A DNA stretch of 45,250 bases from Phycisphaerae bacterium (GTDB lineage Bacteria > Planctomycetota > Phycisphaerae > Sedimentisphaerales > Anaerobacaceae). Position numbers and translations under genes: made by a program. The DNA lies in assembly GCA_030601745.1 (NCBI GenBank), contig JAUWBI010000019.1:1-45250 (forward strand), read 5' to 3'. The notes under the pieces are model-generated. The model ran no database searches, was not told the DNA's origin, and saw only the letters and a list, made by a program, of their open reading frames with translations. Shown here piece after piece: positions 33,652 to 41,838 of this stretch (positions are counted from its first letter, which is position 1; the number at the start of each line of letters is the position of its first letter).

Positions 33652-34979
33652 AAAACACTCTCCAATGCTTCGGTTAGCATTCCAATTTCTTGTTTGGTTC
33701 TTTTCTCAGTAACACAAATCAAAATTGAATTCTCCATATCGTCGTAATATCTGCTCAAGGGAAAACCTGCTGCAAAGCCCTTTTCGATCAACTTCGCAAT
33801 CACGTCTGCCGCCTCACACGGCATATCCAACACAAATTCATTGAAAAACCATTTTCCCTTAAAATGTGGCGCCACACCGGTTATTGCCGTCAGTCGCTTG
33901 TATGCATAGCTCGCTTTATCGGCGCAGAGTTGTGCCGTTTCTTTCAGGCCTTCTTGACCGAGTAGTGCGAGATACACAAGTGCGGTCAACGCGCACAATG
34001 CTTCGTTTGAGCAGATGTTCGAGGTCGCTTTGTCTCTGCGTATGTGCTGTTCGCGTGTCTGGAGTGTAAGGACGTATGCCTGTTGACCGGACCTGTCGGT
34101 CGTTTCACCTACGATTCGGCCTGGCATCTTGCGAACATATTGCTTTCGCGACGCCATAAAACCCAGGTACGGTCCGCCAAACGACATCGGTATGCCCAGA
34201 CTTTGTCCTTCGCCGGTTATTATATCGGCACCCATCACTCCCGGTGTTTTTAGTATCCCCAGCGATATCGGGTAGCACGAAATAATTAACAACCCCCCTT
34301 TTTCGTGTGTAGCATCGGCAATATCGCTGAAGTTGTCGATACACCCAAAGAAGTTGGGATTCTGTAAAATAACCGCTGCAGTTTTGTCATCGATTTTCTC
34401 CAGTATCTGCTCGCGGTTGGCTAAGCCGTCTTCGCAGTGGGTCTGTTCAAGTTCGATCCTGAGATTCTGTGTGTACGAACGGATCATTACGCGGTAAATC
34501 GGGTTAACACTGTCGTCGATAATTACCTTATTGCGGTCGGTAATGCGCAGAGCCATCATCATTGCTTCGTACAGAGCGGTCCCGCCATCGTATAGCGAGG
34601 CGTTCGACACCTCCATTTCCGTCAGCCGACAAATCATCGACTGGTATTCGTAAGTTGCCTGCAGAGTCCCCTGCGAGAGCTCAGGCTGATAAGGTGTGTA
34701 TGCAGTATAGAATTCGCTGCGCGAAATAATTGAATGAACCGCGGCAGGGATGAAATGATCGTAGAAACCGCCGCCCAGAAAACAGGTGAGATTTGTGGCG
34801 TTCTTCTCGGCCAATTCCGTAAGTCTGTTTCGGACTTCCTGTTCGCTCAGACCCAGCGGCAAATCAAATGCCTTGGCCCTTAGCTCTGCAGGAATGTCGC
34901 CAAAGAGCTCATCCATTGTTAGCCCGATTTCTGCAAGCATCTGCTTTTGCTGCTGCGGCGTATTTGCTATAAAAGGCAT
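33648..34979 (-). CDS. gcvPA: Glycine dehydrogenase (decarboxylating) subunit 1
   Basis: 443 residues, the N-terminal half of the split P-protein: MPFIANTPQQQKQMLAEIG, SRSEFYTAYTPYQPELSQGTLQ, SLYDGGTALYEAMMMALR and TREQHIRRDKATSNICSNEALCALTA. It forms the heterotetramer with GcvPB. It is separated from gcvH by 78 bp. Confidence 0.96.
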   Translation of the reverse strand: MPFIANTPQQQKQMLAEIGLTMDELFGDIPAELRAKAFDLPLGLSEQEVRNRLTELAEKNATNLTCFLGGGFYDHFIPAAVHSIISRSEFYTAYTPYQPELSQGTLQATYEYQSMICRLTEMEVSNASLYDGGTALYEAMMMALRITDRNKVIIDDSVNPIYRVMIRSYTQNLRIELEQTHCEDGLANREQILEKIDDKTAAVILQNPNFFGCIDNFSDIADATHEKGGLLIISCYPISLGILKTPGVMGADIITGEGQSLGIPMSFGGPYLGFMASRKQYVRKMPGRIVGETTDRSGQQAYVLTLQTREQHIRRDKATSNICSNEALCALTALVYLALLGQEGLKETAQLCADKASYAYKRLTAITGVAPHFKGKWFFNEFVLDMPCEAADVIAKLIEKGFAAGFPLSRYYDDMENSILICVTEKRTKQEIGMLTEALESVL

Positions 34980-35057
34980 CTTCCAGACTCCCGATGAAAT
35001 CGCTGAATCGACTTCGAAGCCGTATATATTGTCGGTAGGACGTCGTCTGCTTCGGCT

Positions 35058-35438
35058 CTACAGCCCACCTACATACTCTTCGTACTGCTTTGAATCTATC
35101 AAGTTCTCAATGGATTTCATATCAGTAATTTGCATTTTACAAATCCAACCCGCGTTGTAGCAATCTTGGTTAATCAGCTCCGGTTGAGACTCAAGTTTGC
35201 AGTTGACTTCGATGACTTTCCCAGCCACCGGAGAATAGACATCACTTGCTGCTTTCGTACTCTCTACGATGGCCAGTTCATCGTATCCCGCAAACTCCTT
35301 CCCGATGGCGGGCAGTTCTACGAATACGAGCTCACCCAACATCTGCTGGGCATAATCCGTGATCCCAATGGTTGCAATGCCTGCATCAATCCTTGCCCAT
35401 TCGTGGTTTTTTGTGTAAAGTGATCCCTCGACGGCCAT
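35058..35438 (-). CDS. gcvH: Glycine cleavage system H protein
   Basis: 126 residues with the lipoyl-lysine Lys62 in VESTKAASDVYSPVAG, flanked by the hammerhead fold. It carries the aminomethyl group between the P and T proteins. A TTGGAGA site precedes the ATG, 14 nt after the gcvT stop. Confidence 0.96.
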   Translation of the reverse strand: MAVEGSLYTKNHEWARIDAGIATIGITDYAQQMLGELVFVELPAIGKEFAGYDELAIVESTKAASDVYSPVAGKVIEVNCKLESQPELINQDCYNAGWICKMQITDMKSIENLIDSKQYEEYVGGL

Positions 35439-35452
35439 ATTATTTTCTCCAA

Positions 35453-36739
35453 TCAGAATTTCGCAAATCGGCTAACCACTTTGCCTGTCAGGTCAGGTTC
35501 CAGAAGCTCCCCTTTCTCAATGCTCTGTTTCCTACCTTGCTGGATTTGACTGCGGCTTCTTGCCAAATAGTAGGTCCCCACTGTATCGTTCTTTTCTAAA
35601 GATTCCCCGTCACCATAAACAAGAGCAATTTGTTTTTCACCTATTATTGCGCTGCTCAGCACCCAGCCGATGCTCCGGCCGTGTTCGTCCAGCACGCCAT
35701 CGTCTTGCCGAACTGGTCGGGTACCCTTTGTTCCCGGCAGTTCAACCCTGGCAACTTTCATATCATACTTTCTCGATATCCGCTCCATAGCCGCCTTGCC
35801 GATAAAGAACTCTTTTTCCAGCTTGACGGCCCAGCCGTATCCAGCCTCGAACGGTGAAATACTAAACTTACCTGCCAGTTCATGTCCGTAAAGCGGAAGA
35901 CCGGCCTCAATTCTCAGACTATCACGCGAACCCAGGCCGCACGGCAGCAATCCCTGTGGCTTTCCTGCCTGGAGAATCGTTTCCCACAGTTGCGATGCTT
36001 TCTCCGGTTGCACAAACAATTCAAATCCGATCTCGGCTCCCGTATAGCCGGTGCGTGACACTAAGCACATAATGTTCTCAATATCCGTCTCCATGAACTG
36101 AAACGGTCTCAAATCAGTAATTTCCGACTGTGTTTCTTTGTCTTGGATCAACGCAAAAAGCACATCCAGTGATTTGGGGCCCTGCAGGGCGATGTCAACC
36201 CTGCAATCATGTTTACAATCCGCAACGCGTAAATCTCGCACTTTAGGTCTGCCAGAAACTTTTCTGTCAGTATGTTCTGGATCAACGCAGATTTCGTTAT
36301 TAAACAGCGCGTTCATCCAATTGTTGATCTTGGTATTATTTGCAGCATTGACGACGAGGATAAATTCGTCCCGACCCTTGCGATAGACTATGACGTCATC
36401 AAGGACACTCCCAGATGCATCTAAAATAAACGAATATTGTGTGTGCTTGATCTTAAGACTCGTGATGCTGTTGGTGGTGAGCTGGTCTATAAACTCGGCG
36501 GCACCAACTCCAGAAATCTCGAATACGCCCATATGTGTACAATCAAAGATTCCGGCTGCCTCTCGCACGGCGGTGTGCTCACCGGCTATAGACGAATACC
36601 ACAATGGCATAAGGTATCCGGCGAACGAGACGATGTGTGATTTGTCGCTTAGTCCAATATGCCGATCATATAAGATAGTTTGCTTGGGTTTTTTCTCGGC
36701 TCCATGGAGATGTGACTTATTGGCATTGTTCTGTAACAC
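35453..36739 (-). CDS. gcvT: Aminomethyltransferase (glycine cleavage T protein)
   Basis: 428 residues: AGYLMPLWYSSIAGEHTAVREAAGIFDCTHMGVFEI near the N-terminus, and GLGSRDSLRIEAGLPLYGHEL, all typical of GcvT. It transfers the methylene group to tetrahydrofolate and releases ammonia. Translation starts at GTG 36739 with GAGGG 7 nt upstream. First gene of the operon, directly under the riboswitch. Confidence 0.95.
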   Translation of the reverse strand: MLQNNANKSHLHGAEKKPKQTILYDRHIGLSDKSHIVSFAGYLMPLWYSSIAGEHTAVREAAGIFDCTHMGVFEISGVGAAEFIDQLTTNSITSLKIKHTQYSFILDASGSVLDDVIVYRKGRDEFILVVNAANNTKINNWMNALFNNEICVDPEHTDRKVSGRPKVRDLRVADCKHDCRVDIALQGPKSLDVLFALIQDKETQSEITDLRPFQFMETDIENIMCLVSRTGYTGAEIGFELFVQPEKASQLWETILQAGKPQGLLPCGLGSRDSLRIEAGLPLYGHELAGKFSISPFEAGYGWAVKLEKEFFIGKAAMERISRKYDMKVARVELPGTKGTRPVRQDDGVLDEHGRSIGWVLSSAIIGEKQIALVYGDGESLEKNDTVGTYYLARSRSQIQQGRKQSIEKGELLEPDLTGKVVSRFAKF

Positions 36740-36797
36740 CGATCGGCCCTCTTCAAAGACAGAAACGAATATACGCTAATTTCGCAACCAAAACTAT

Positions 36798-36962
36798 TTC
36801 TCTCTGTCCTTTTACCTGAGATAATTATCCCTTCGGTACCTGCAGCTTCTCCAGAGAGCCATCCAACCAGGATCCTTTTGCCTGAGAGTTTCCATGTTGG
36901 TATTTCAGACTACAGGTTATACCTTCGGCGCCCCAAAAACTCGAGGACTCTCTCCTGGCCAT
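36798..36962 (-). ncRNA. Tandem glycine riboswitch
   Basis: Read on the minus strand, two glycine aptamers follow each other. Aptamer 1 has CAGGAGAGAG, GCGCCGAAGG and ACTCTCAGGCAAAAGGA; aptamer 2 has GGCTCTCTGGAGA, ACCGAAGGG and ATCTCAGGTAAAAGGACAGAGAG. It lies in the leader of gcvT and should turn the operon on when glycine is abundant. Confidence 0.93.
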
Positions 36963-36981
36963 CATCCAGTGTTTTTGGCAG

Positions 36982-37009
36982 AGTATATCAGCTAAGAGCC
37001 ACCCGTCAA
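36982..37009 (-). promoter_or_regulatory. Sigma70-type promoter of the gcv operon
   Basis: On the minus strand TTGACG (37009-37004), a 16-nt spacer and TATACT (36987-36982). A start near 36975 would put the riboswitch at the 5' end of the transcript. Confidence 0.75.
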
Positions 37010-37365
37010 GCCAAAAATCTCGACTTTCTACTAAATGAACTCTGGCCAAACATGGAAATGACTGTGTGCGGGTACAACGGTCATTTGGGACCAAACAACC
37101 TCTAAGTCAACTGCTCATAATCTCGACATATGGGTAACTTTGTGTTCGAAGGCCATGCTGATGAATTGTATGCAGTTGATAATCCCTTGTCGCCAATGCT
37201 GAGAAAAAGAAGCAAGACAGAGAGAAGACTATCAACTTGTTAACAAATGTGCGCAAAGTTAAGCTGCTGCAAGCAAGCTGGACAATCCAGCCTGACCAAA
37301 GCCTAACCAGCGGGCCAGAAGGCCGCTTAGATATATGCATCCTACGTGAAGTAACCGACGGACAT
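37010..37365. other. Intergenic region between the gcv promoter and the first repeat copy
   Basis: About 350 bp with no supported gene. A 77-codon minus frame at 37107-37340 looks like a shadow. No repeats or hairpins of note were seen. Confidence 0.4.
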
Positions 37366-37560
37366 TGAAAATGTTTACGTTTTTTAGATTTTCTATAATA
37401 CCTTGGTGTTGCAGTGGTTATGAAACGAACATTTTTGCCGAATTGTTAGATAACGAGCCTTCTGGTTGTAGTACAGTTGTAAACTTAAACTCGCGAAAAT
37501 GGGGCCGTTTTGGGGTGGTCCGTGCGGGGCTTGGTGCGCTGTGATTGGTTGGCGGGACTG
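37366..37560 (+). repeat. Diverged intergenic repeat, copy R1 with LacI-type site
   Basis: This ~195-bp stretch matches 41556-41745 in the same orientation: attgaaaa-y-gtttac, then ttggyg, a gaacatttttgccgaattg-type block, agataacg, and ttgtag-n-ac-n-gttgta. Its first bases, tgaaaatgtttacg (37366-37379), resemble LacI/CcpA-type operators. By eye roughly two-thirds of bases match, with small indels. Confidence 0.55.
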
Positions 37561-37864
37561 GTACTGCAAAATCGCCGAGTGTGAATCTTTTAGGCTTGGT
37601 ATTTGAACCCTCCTTCAATTCTCGGTACAATGGTTTGACTGTAATGTGAAATCAAAATCCACGAACAATTGTGACCAAAGTCACAGTCATCTTGAATAGG
37701 CTACCGAGTTCTTGGGCCAAAACCTTTCGCTCAACGTTTCTTCGAAAGCTTCGGAAAAGATCCACTGCTTTGTCCAAAACGTGGTGATGACATGATGTTG
37801 GAATTGATTCATCATCCCAAGTATGGTACCATTAAAGAGTTCTCATTGTTTGAGGAGTTGCCGG
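37561..37864. other. Leader region upstream of the zinc-ribbon gene
   Basis: About 300 bp without a gene. It contains the small palindrome gtgaccaaagtcac (near 37669-37682) and a GAGGAG ribosome-binding site for the gene at 37865. No definite promoter was seen. Confidence 0.4.
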
Positions 37865-38113
37865 ATGAACGAGAGCCCGTTGGAGCCACCGCAAACCGAC
37901 GAACCATGGACAGGGCCGAGCGATTGGTTCAAATATCGTTGCCGTTCTTGTGACCATACTGATTGGGTCGAAGATATCGTTGTCGATGCCTTTCCACCAG
38001 ATGAACCGGGGGGATTGGCTGCCATCGTCTGCCCCAAATGCGGCGGCCACTTCCGTTACGACCCATCTGTACCGGTGAAACGTTCGCTCCAACACCCCGA
38101 TCACTCCTTCTGA
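37865..38113 (+). CDS. Small zinc-ribbon protein
   Basis: 82 residues with a CRSC (residues ~27-30) and a CPKC pair (~56-59), giving a treble-clef or zinc-ribbon fold (YRCRSCDHTDWVEDIVVDAFPP, IVCPKCGGHF). Start 37865 has GAGGAG 8-13 nt upstream; an in-frame ATG at 37823 lacks one. I do not know its function. It precedes the secreted propeller gene by 98 bp. Confidence 0.6.
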   Translation: MNESPLEPPQTDEPWTGPSDWFKYRCRSCDHTDWVEDIVVDAFPPDEPGGLAAIVCPKCGGHFRYDPSVPVKRSLQHPDHSF

Positions 38114-38211
38114 CCTGCTTTGCAACATACAAAACCGATTGACAACCATCTATGTGCATCATAAGCTAACAAATACAAATTCCTATAATATCAAGTTGGA
38201 GATCGAATAAA

Positions 38212-41200
38212 ATGAACATAGCAAAACCAATCATTACTACTCTCACTTGCCTGGCGGTCTTGTCCGTCGCAGCTTCGGCGAAGGCGGAAGTTTCTCACCG
38301 TGACCTCCTCGCCGCCTCCGGCGTCAAAGGCGGCCTTGTCGCCTGCATCGGCTGCGATGATCCGCAGTTGCTCGTGGACCTCGGCAAGGCCGGACCGTAC
38401 CTGGTCCAGGGATTGGACACGGATGCAAGTAAGGTCGAAGCAGCAAAGAAGCTCATACAATCGAAAGGCATCTACGGGAAAGTAGCGGCCGATGTATTCT
38501 ACGGCGAGAACCTGCCGTACGTTGACAATCTGGTCAACCTGTTGGTGGTCCTGGAATCTGGATGCACGATCCTGGGTGAAGAAGTAGATCGAGTGCTCGC
38601 TCCACGAGGAGTCGGGGTTATCAAGAAGGACGGAAACAAAAAACTTGTATCCAGTATCCAACATCCAACATTCAATATCGGGACTGGTTTTGTGAAGTTT
38701 ACAAAACCGGTGCCTGCCGATATCGACGACTGGACCCACTTCCTCCACGGCCCGGACAACAATGCGGTTGCCGAGGACATCGTGGTTGGACCGCCCAGGC
38801 ACATACAGTGGTGTTCCGAACCGATATGGGGCCGCGATCACCATGCGGAAAAGGGTACGTATCCGACCGTCAGGACAGTGCTCTCATCGAAGGGCCGGCT
38901 CATCAGCTTGATCGACCGGACCGAGACATCGGACATGAAGGTGCCGAGTCAATGGGCGGTTGTCGCACGCGACGCCTTCAGCGGCGTACTGCTGTGGAGC
39001 CGACCAATCCGACTGAAAACGTACGCAGAGCAACGGCCGAAATGGGGTCTGGAAGAGGTGTGGCGGCAGTTAATCGTGGATCAGTCACACGTCTATGTGG
39101 CGTTTTCCCCGGATGCACCGCTGAACGCGCTCGACATCGATACCGGCAGCGTGGTCCGAAGCTTCGACGGCACGAGCGGCTACTCCGAGGTGATCAAGGA
39201 CGGGAACATTCTGTTTCTCGTGATGCCTAAACATAAGATTATGGCTGTGGACACTCAGACCGGCAAGAGACTCTGGCTGTGGACGCCGGGCGACGACGGC
39301 GAGATCATACGGCTTACTATGGCGGCCGCCGGCGGGATAGTGTTTGTCAAGACAGACAGAAGTGTTGTCTGTTTGTCGGCGGACAACGGCAAGCTGATGT
39401 GGCGACGCGAGTTGGCGCAATCGGAAAAAAAGATTAAGCTCTATTTTCCGCGCGAGAAACTCATTGTCAAGGATGGAGTGATACTGGTGTCCTATGCCGG
39501 CAAGGATCCCACTGTCCTTAACAAAGACATACAGGAGTTCCTTGGTTCACATCCCAGGGTCCGTGAGTACGGCGGAAAACTTGCAGCGTTGTCGGTCAAG
39601 GACGGAAGTGTCCTGTGGAAGACCGCGTACCTTCCAAACCTGGAAGGCGCTCCCGGCGAGATCTACGTTTTGGATGGCGTGGTGTGGCTGGGTCCTGACT
39701 TCGCGGAGCCGCGCGACCTGCGCACCGGCGAGGTCAAGCAGAGCCGGCAGATCATCGAGCGCCTGTGGACGGACGGACACCACCACCGCTGCTATCCGGG
39801 TAAGGCAACCAGCCGGTACATCATCACTGCCAAGCGCGGCATCGAGATGATCGACCTAAACGGCGAGAACCACTCGCGCAACAACTGGGTGCGCGGCACC
39901 TGCCGGGTGGGCGTGACGCCCTGTAACGGCCTGATCTACGCACCCCCGCATTCGTGCGGATGCTACGTCGAGGCGAAGATCTTCGGCTTCTATGCGCTGG
40001 CGCCGGCACGCAAAGCCAACGGCTCCAGGTCAGAGAGATTGGAGAAGGGACCCGCCTACGGAAAACTCAAGACTCAAAACTCAAGACTAAGAACTGCCGG
40101 CGACTGGCCCACATATCGTGGCAACAATGCCCGCAGTGGCTCGGTCAGGACGAACATTCCGTCCGTCCTCAATAACGCATGGAAAGCAAACATCGGCGGG
40201 CGGCTTAGCGGTCTGACGGTCGCAGACGGCAAAGTGTTTGTCGCCCAGGTGGATGCTCACACGGTCCATGCGCTCGATGCGGTGACGGGAGAGCAACTCT
40301 GGCAGTTCACGGCCGGCGCGCGTGTGGATTCCCCGCCGACCATCCATAGCGGGCTCGCGCTGTTCGGATCTGCCGACGGCTATATCTACTGCCTTCGCGC
40401 CTCGGACGGCGCACTAGTCTGGCGGTTTCTTGCATCGCCGCAACAACTCAATGCCGTTGCGTTCGATCAAATTGAATCCGTCTGGCCGATTCACGGTAGC
40501 GTGCTGGTCAAAAACGACGTGGTATACGCGGCTGCCGGAAGGTGTTCGTACCTGGACGGCGGCATCATGCTCTACGGCCTCGACCCTGCGACCGGCAAGG
40601 TAGTTGTGAAACGACTTGTCGAAAGCGAGCACGTCGGCGCTATGGATCCTCCGCCGGATACGGGAAAATACGCGTCAACGATCAAGATCAGGCAGAACAC
40701 GTTGGATTACAAGACCTTCCTGGCGCCGGACCGCAGCGACGCGTTCTCCATGCGAGGCGCCACGACAGATATCCTGGTGGCCGACACGGCCTCGATATAC
40801 CTGCGCCACATGCGCTTTGACGACAGACTCGAAACCGAGCCCTCCGGGCGGCCTCATTTGTATTCGACGTCCCGCCTACTGGACGACTACGAGCACAACC
40901 GGTCCTACTGGATACTTGGCACGGGCGACATTGCCCGAACGCCGGTTGCCTATCCCTGGATCATCCGTAGCGATCTGGCTGTTCCCTTCGGCCTCATGAT
41001 GGTATTCGACGAGAAGACCGTATGGGCTGTGCGCCGCGGCGGAGGAAAGAAGGGCAACAGGTCCGGCCCCGGAGTTTTCGCTGTACCAAGGCCGGAACCG
41101 TCGGAGAAGGCGAACCTTGTGCCTGACTTCCAGAAGCGGACGACAGGCAAAAGTGAGGTCACCGGCTTCTCGTGGAAAACGGACATGTCGAAACGCACCC

Positions 41201-41409
41201 GGGCCATGCTGCGTGCAGGCGATACGCTGGTTATCGCAGGCGGGGACGACAAGGGTGGATTCTTGCAGACGCTGTCGGCGCGCCGGGGTGCGGCGCTGGG
41301 TGAGCAGCCGCTCGAAGCCTCTCCGGTCTGGGACGGCCTTGCGGTTGCGGCCGGCCGACTGTACGTCGCACTCGAGAACGGAACCGTTGTATGTCTTGGT
41401 GGCAGGTAG
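38212..41409 (+). CDS. Secreted methyltransferase-like and PQQ-like beta-propeller fusion
   Basis: 1065 residues. A signal peptide (about 1-25, ending SAKA) is followed by a Rossmann-like domain (about 27-140; ACIGCDDPQLLVDL, VQGLDTD, NLVNLLVVL) related to SAM methyltransferases, then two PQQ-like propeller blocks (about 170-600, with WQ/W-x-L blades, and about 630-1065, starting DWPTYRGNNARSG and ending ENGTVVCLGGR). Two short stretches (about 146-166 and 617-626) are encoded by intergenic-repeat-like DNA and sit at the domain junctions. No catalytic propeller residues are assignable. It is bracketed by two copies of the operator-bearing repeat. Confidence 0.78.
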   Translation: MNIAKPIITTLTCLAVLSVAASAKAEVSHRDLLAASGVKGGLVACIGCDDPQLLVDLGKAGPYLVQGLDTDASKVEAAKKLIQSKGIYGKVAADVFYGENLPYVDNLVNLLVVLESGCTILGEEVDRVLAPRGVGVIKKDGNKKLVSSIQHPTFNIGTGFVKFTKPVPADIDDWTHFLHGPDNNAVAEDIVVGPPRHIQWCSEPIWGRDHHAEKGTYPTVRTVLSSKGRLISLIDRTETSDMKVPSQWAVVARDAFSGVLLWSRPIRLKTYAEQRPKWGLEEVWRQLIVDQSHVYVAFSPDAPLNALDIDTGSVVRSFDGTSGYSEVIKDGNILFLVMPKHKIMAVDTQTGKRLWLWTPGDDGEIIRLTMAAAGGIVFVKTDRSVVCLSADNGKLMWRRELAQSEKKIKLYFPREKLIVKDGVILVSYAGKDPTVLNKDIQEFLGSHPRVREYGGKLAALSVKDGSVLWKTAYLPNLEGAPGEIYVLDGVVWLGPDFAEPRDLRTGEVKQSRQIIERLWTDGHHHRCYPGKATSRYIITAKRGIEMIDLNGENHSRNNWVRGTCRVGVTPCNGLIYAPPHSCGCYVEAKIFGFYALAPARKANGSRSERLEKGPAYGKLKTQNSRLRTAGDWPTYRGNNARSGSVRTNIPSVLNNAWKANIGGRLSGLTVADGKVFVAQVDAHTVHALDAVTGEQLWQFTAGARVDSPPTIHSGLALFGSADGYIYCLRASDGALVWRFLASPQQLNAVAFDQIESVWPIHGSVLVKNDVVYAAAGRCSYLDGGIMLYGLDPATGKVVVKRLVESEHVGAMDPPPDTGKYASTIKIRQNTLDYKTFLAPDRSDAFSMRGATTDILVADTASIYLRHMRFDDRLETEPSGRPHLYSTSRLLDDYEHNRSYWILGTGDIARTPVAYPWIIRSDLAVPFGLMMVFDEKTVWAVRRGGGKKGNRSGPGVFAVPRPEPSEKANLVPDFQKRTTGKSEVTGFSWKTDMSKRTRAMLRAGDTLVIAGGDDKGGFLQTLSARRGAALGEQPLEASPVWDGLAVAAGRLYVALENGTVVCLGGR

Positions 41410-41838
41410 AGAAACCGTGGACGGTGTTGAATACAAGCCCACCATCCAACGGATCCATGCATTCCGAAGATGAGGGAGAAGAAAAGGCATGATCGTCGAG
41501 TCACCATAAAACAAAAGCTCTTGCCGATACAGCCAATCGTCAACCGGTACTGGATTGAAAACGTTTACAATTTTTGTGAGTTTAATAAAGTCTTGGCGCT
41601 ATGGAGCTTACGAAGTGAATATTTTTTCGAATTGGCAGATAACGGGTTGTTGAGTTGTAGAACGGTTGTATTCATAACCTGACGAAAAGAGTCCCATCGG
41701 AGTGCTTCATGCGCGGCTCAGTGCGCTTGTTGGCTGGTGTGATCAGTCCCGGATATTTCGGCAAGGGAGAAAATCAATAGCCCTTTGACTTGCCTCCAAT
41801 CATTCCAAATCAGAGTGATGATTACACATCTGGATACA
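41410..41838. other. Intergenic region between convergent genes
   Basis: About 430 bp between the stop of the propeller gene and the stop of the mannosidase gene. It contains repeat copy R2 (41556-41745). A short open stretch just after the stop (ETVDGVEYKPTIQRIHAFRR, shifted frame) is protein-like but has no start. No strong terminator seen. Confidence 0.4.
41556..41745 (+). repeat. Diverged intergenic repeat, copy R2 with LacI-type site
   Basis: Counterpart of the 37366-37560 repeat. It begins with tgaaaacgtttaca (41556-41569), which is a near-perfect LacI/CcpA-family operator (consensus TGWAANCGNTNWCA). It lies between two convergent genes, so it is unlikely to act on either. Confidence 0.55.

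Noticed and set aside
41414..41473. Extension of the propeller gene in another frame (ETVDGVEYKPTIQRIHAFRR)
   Set aside because: The main protein ends naturally at VVCLGGR, and no start codon exists for the extra piece.
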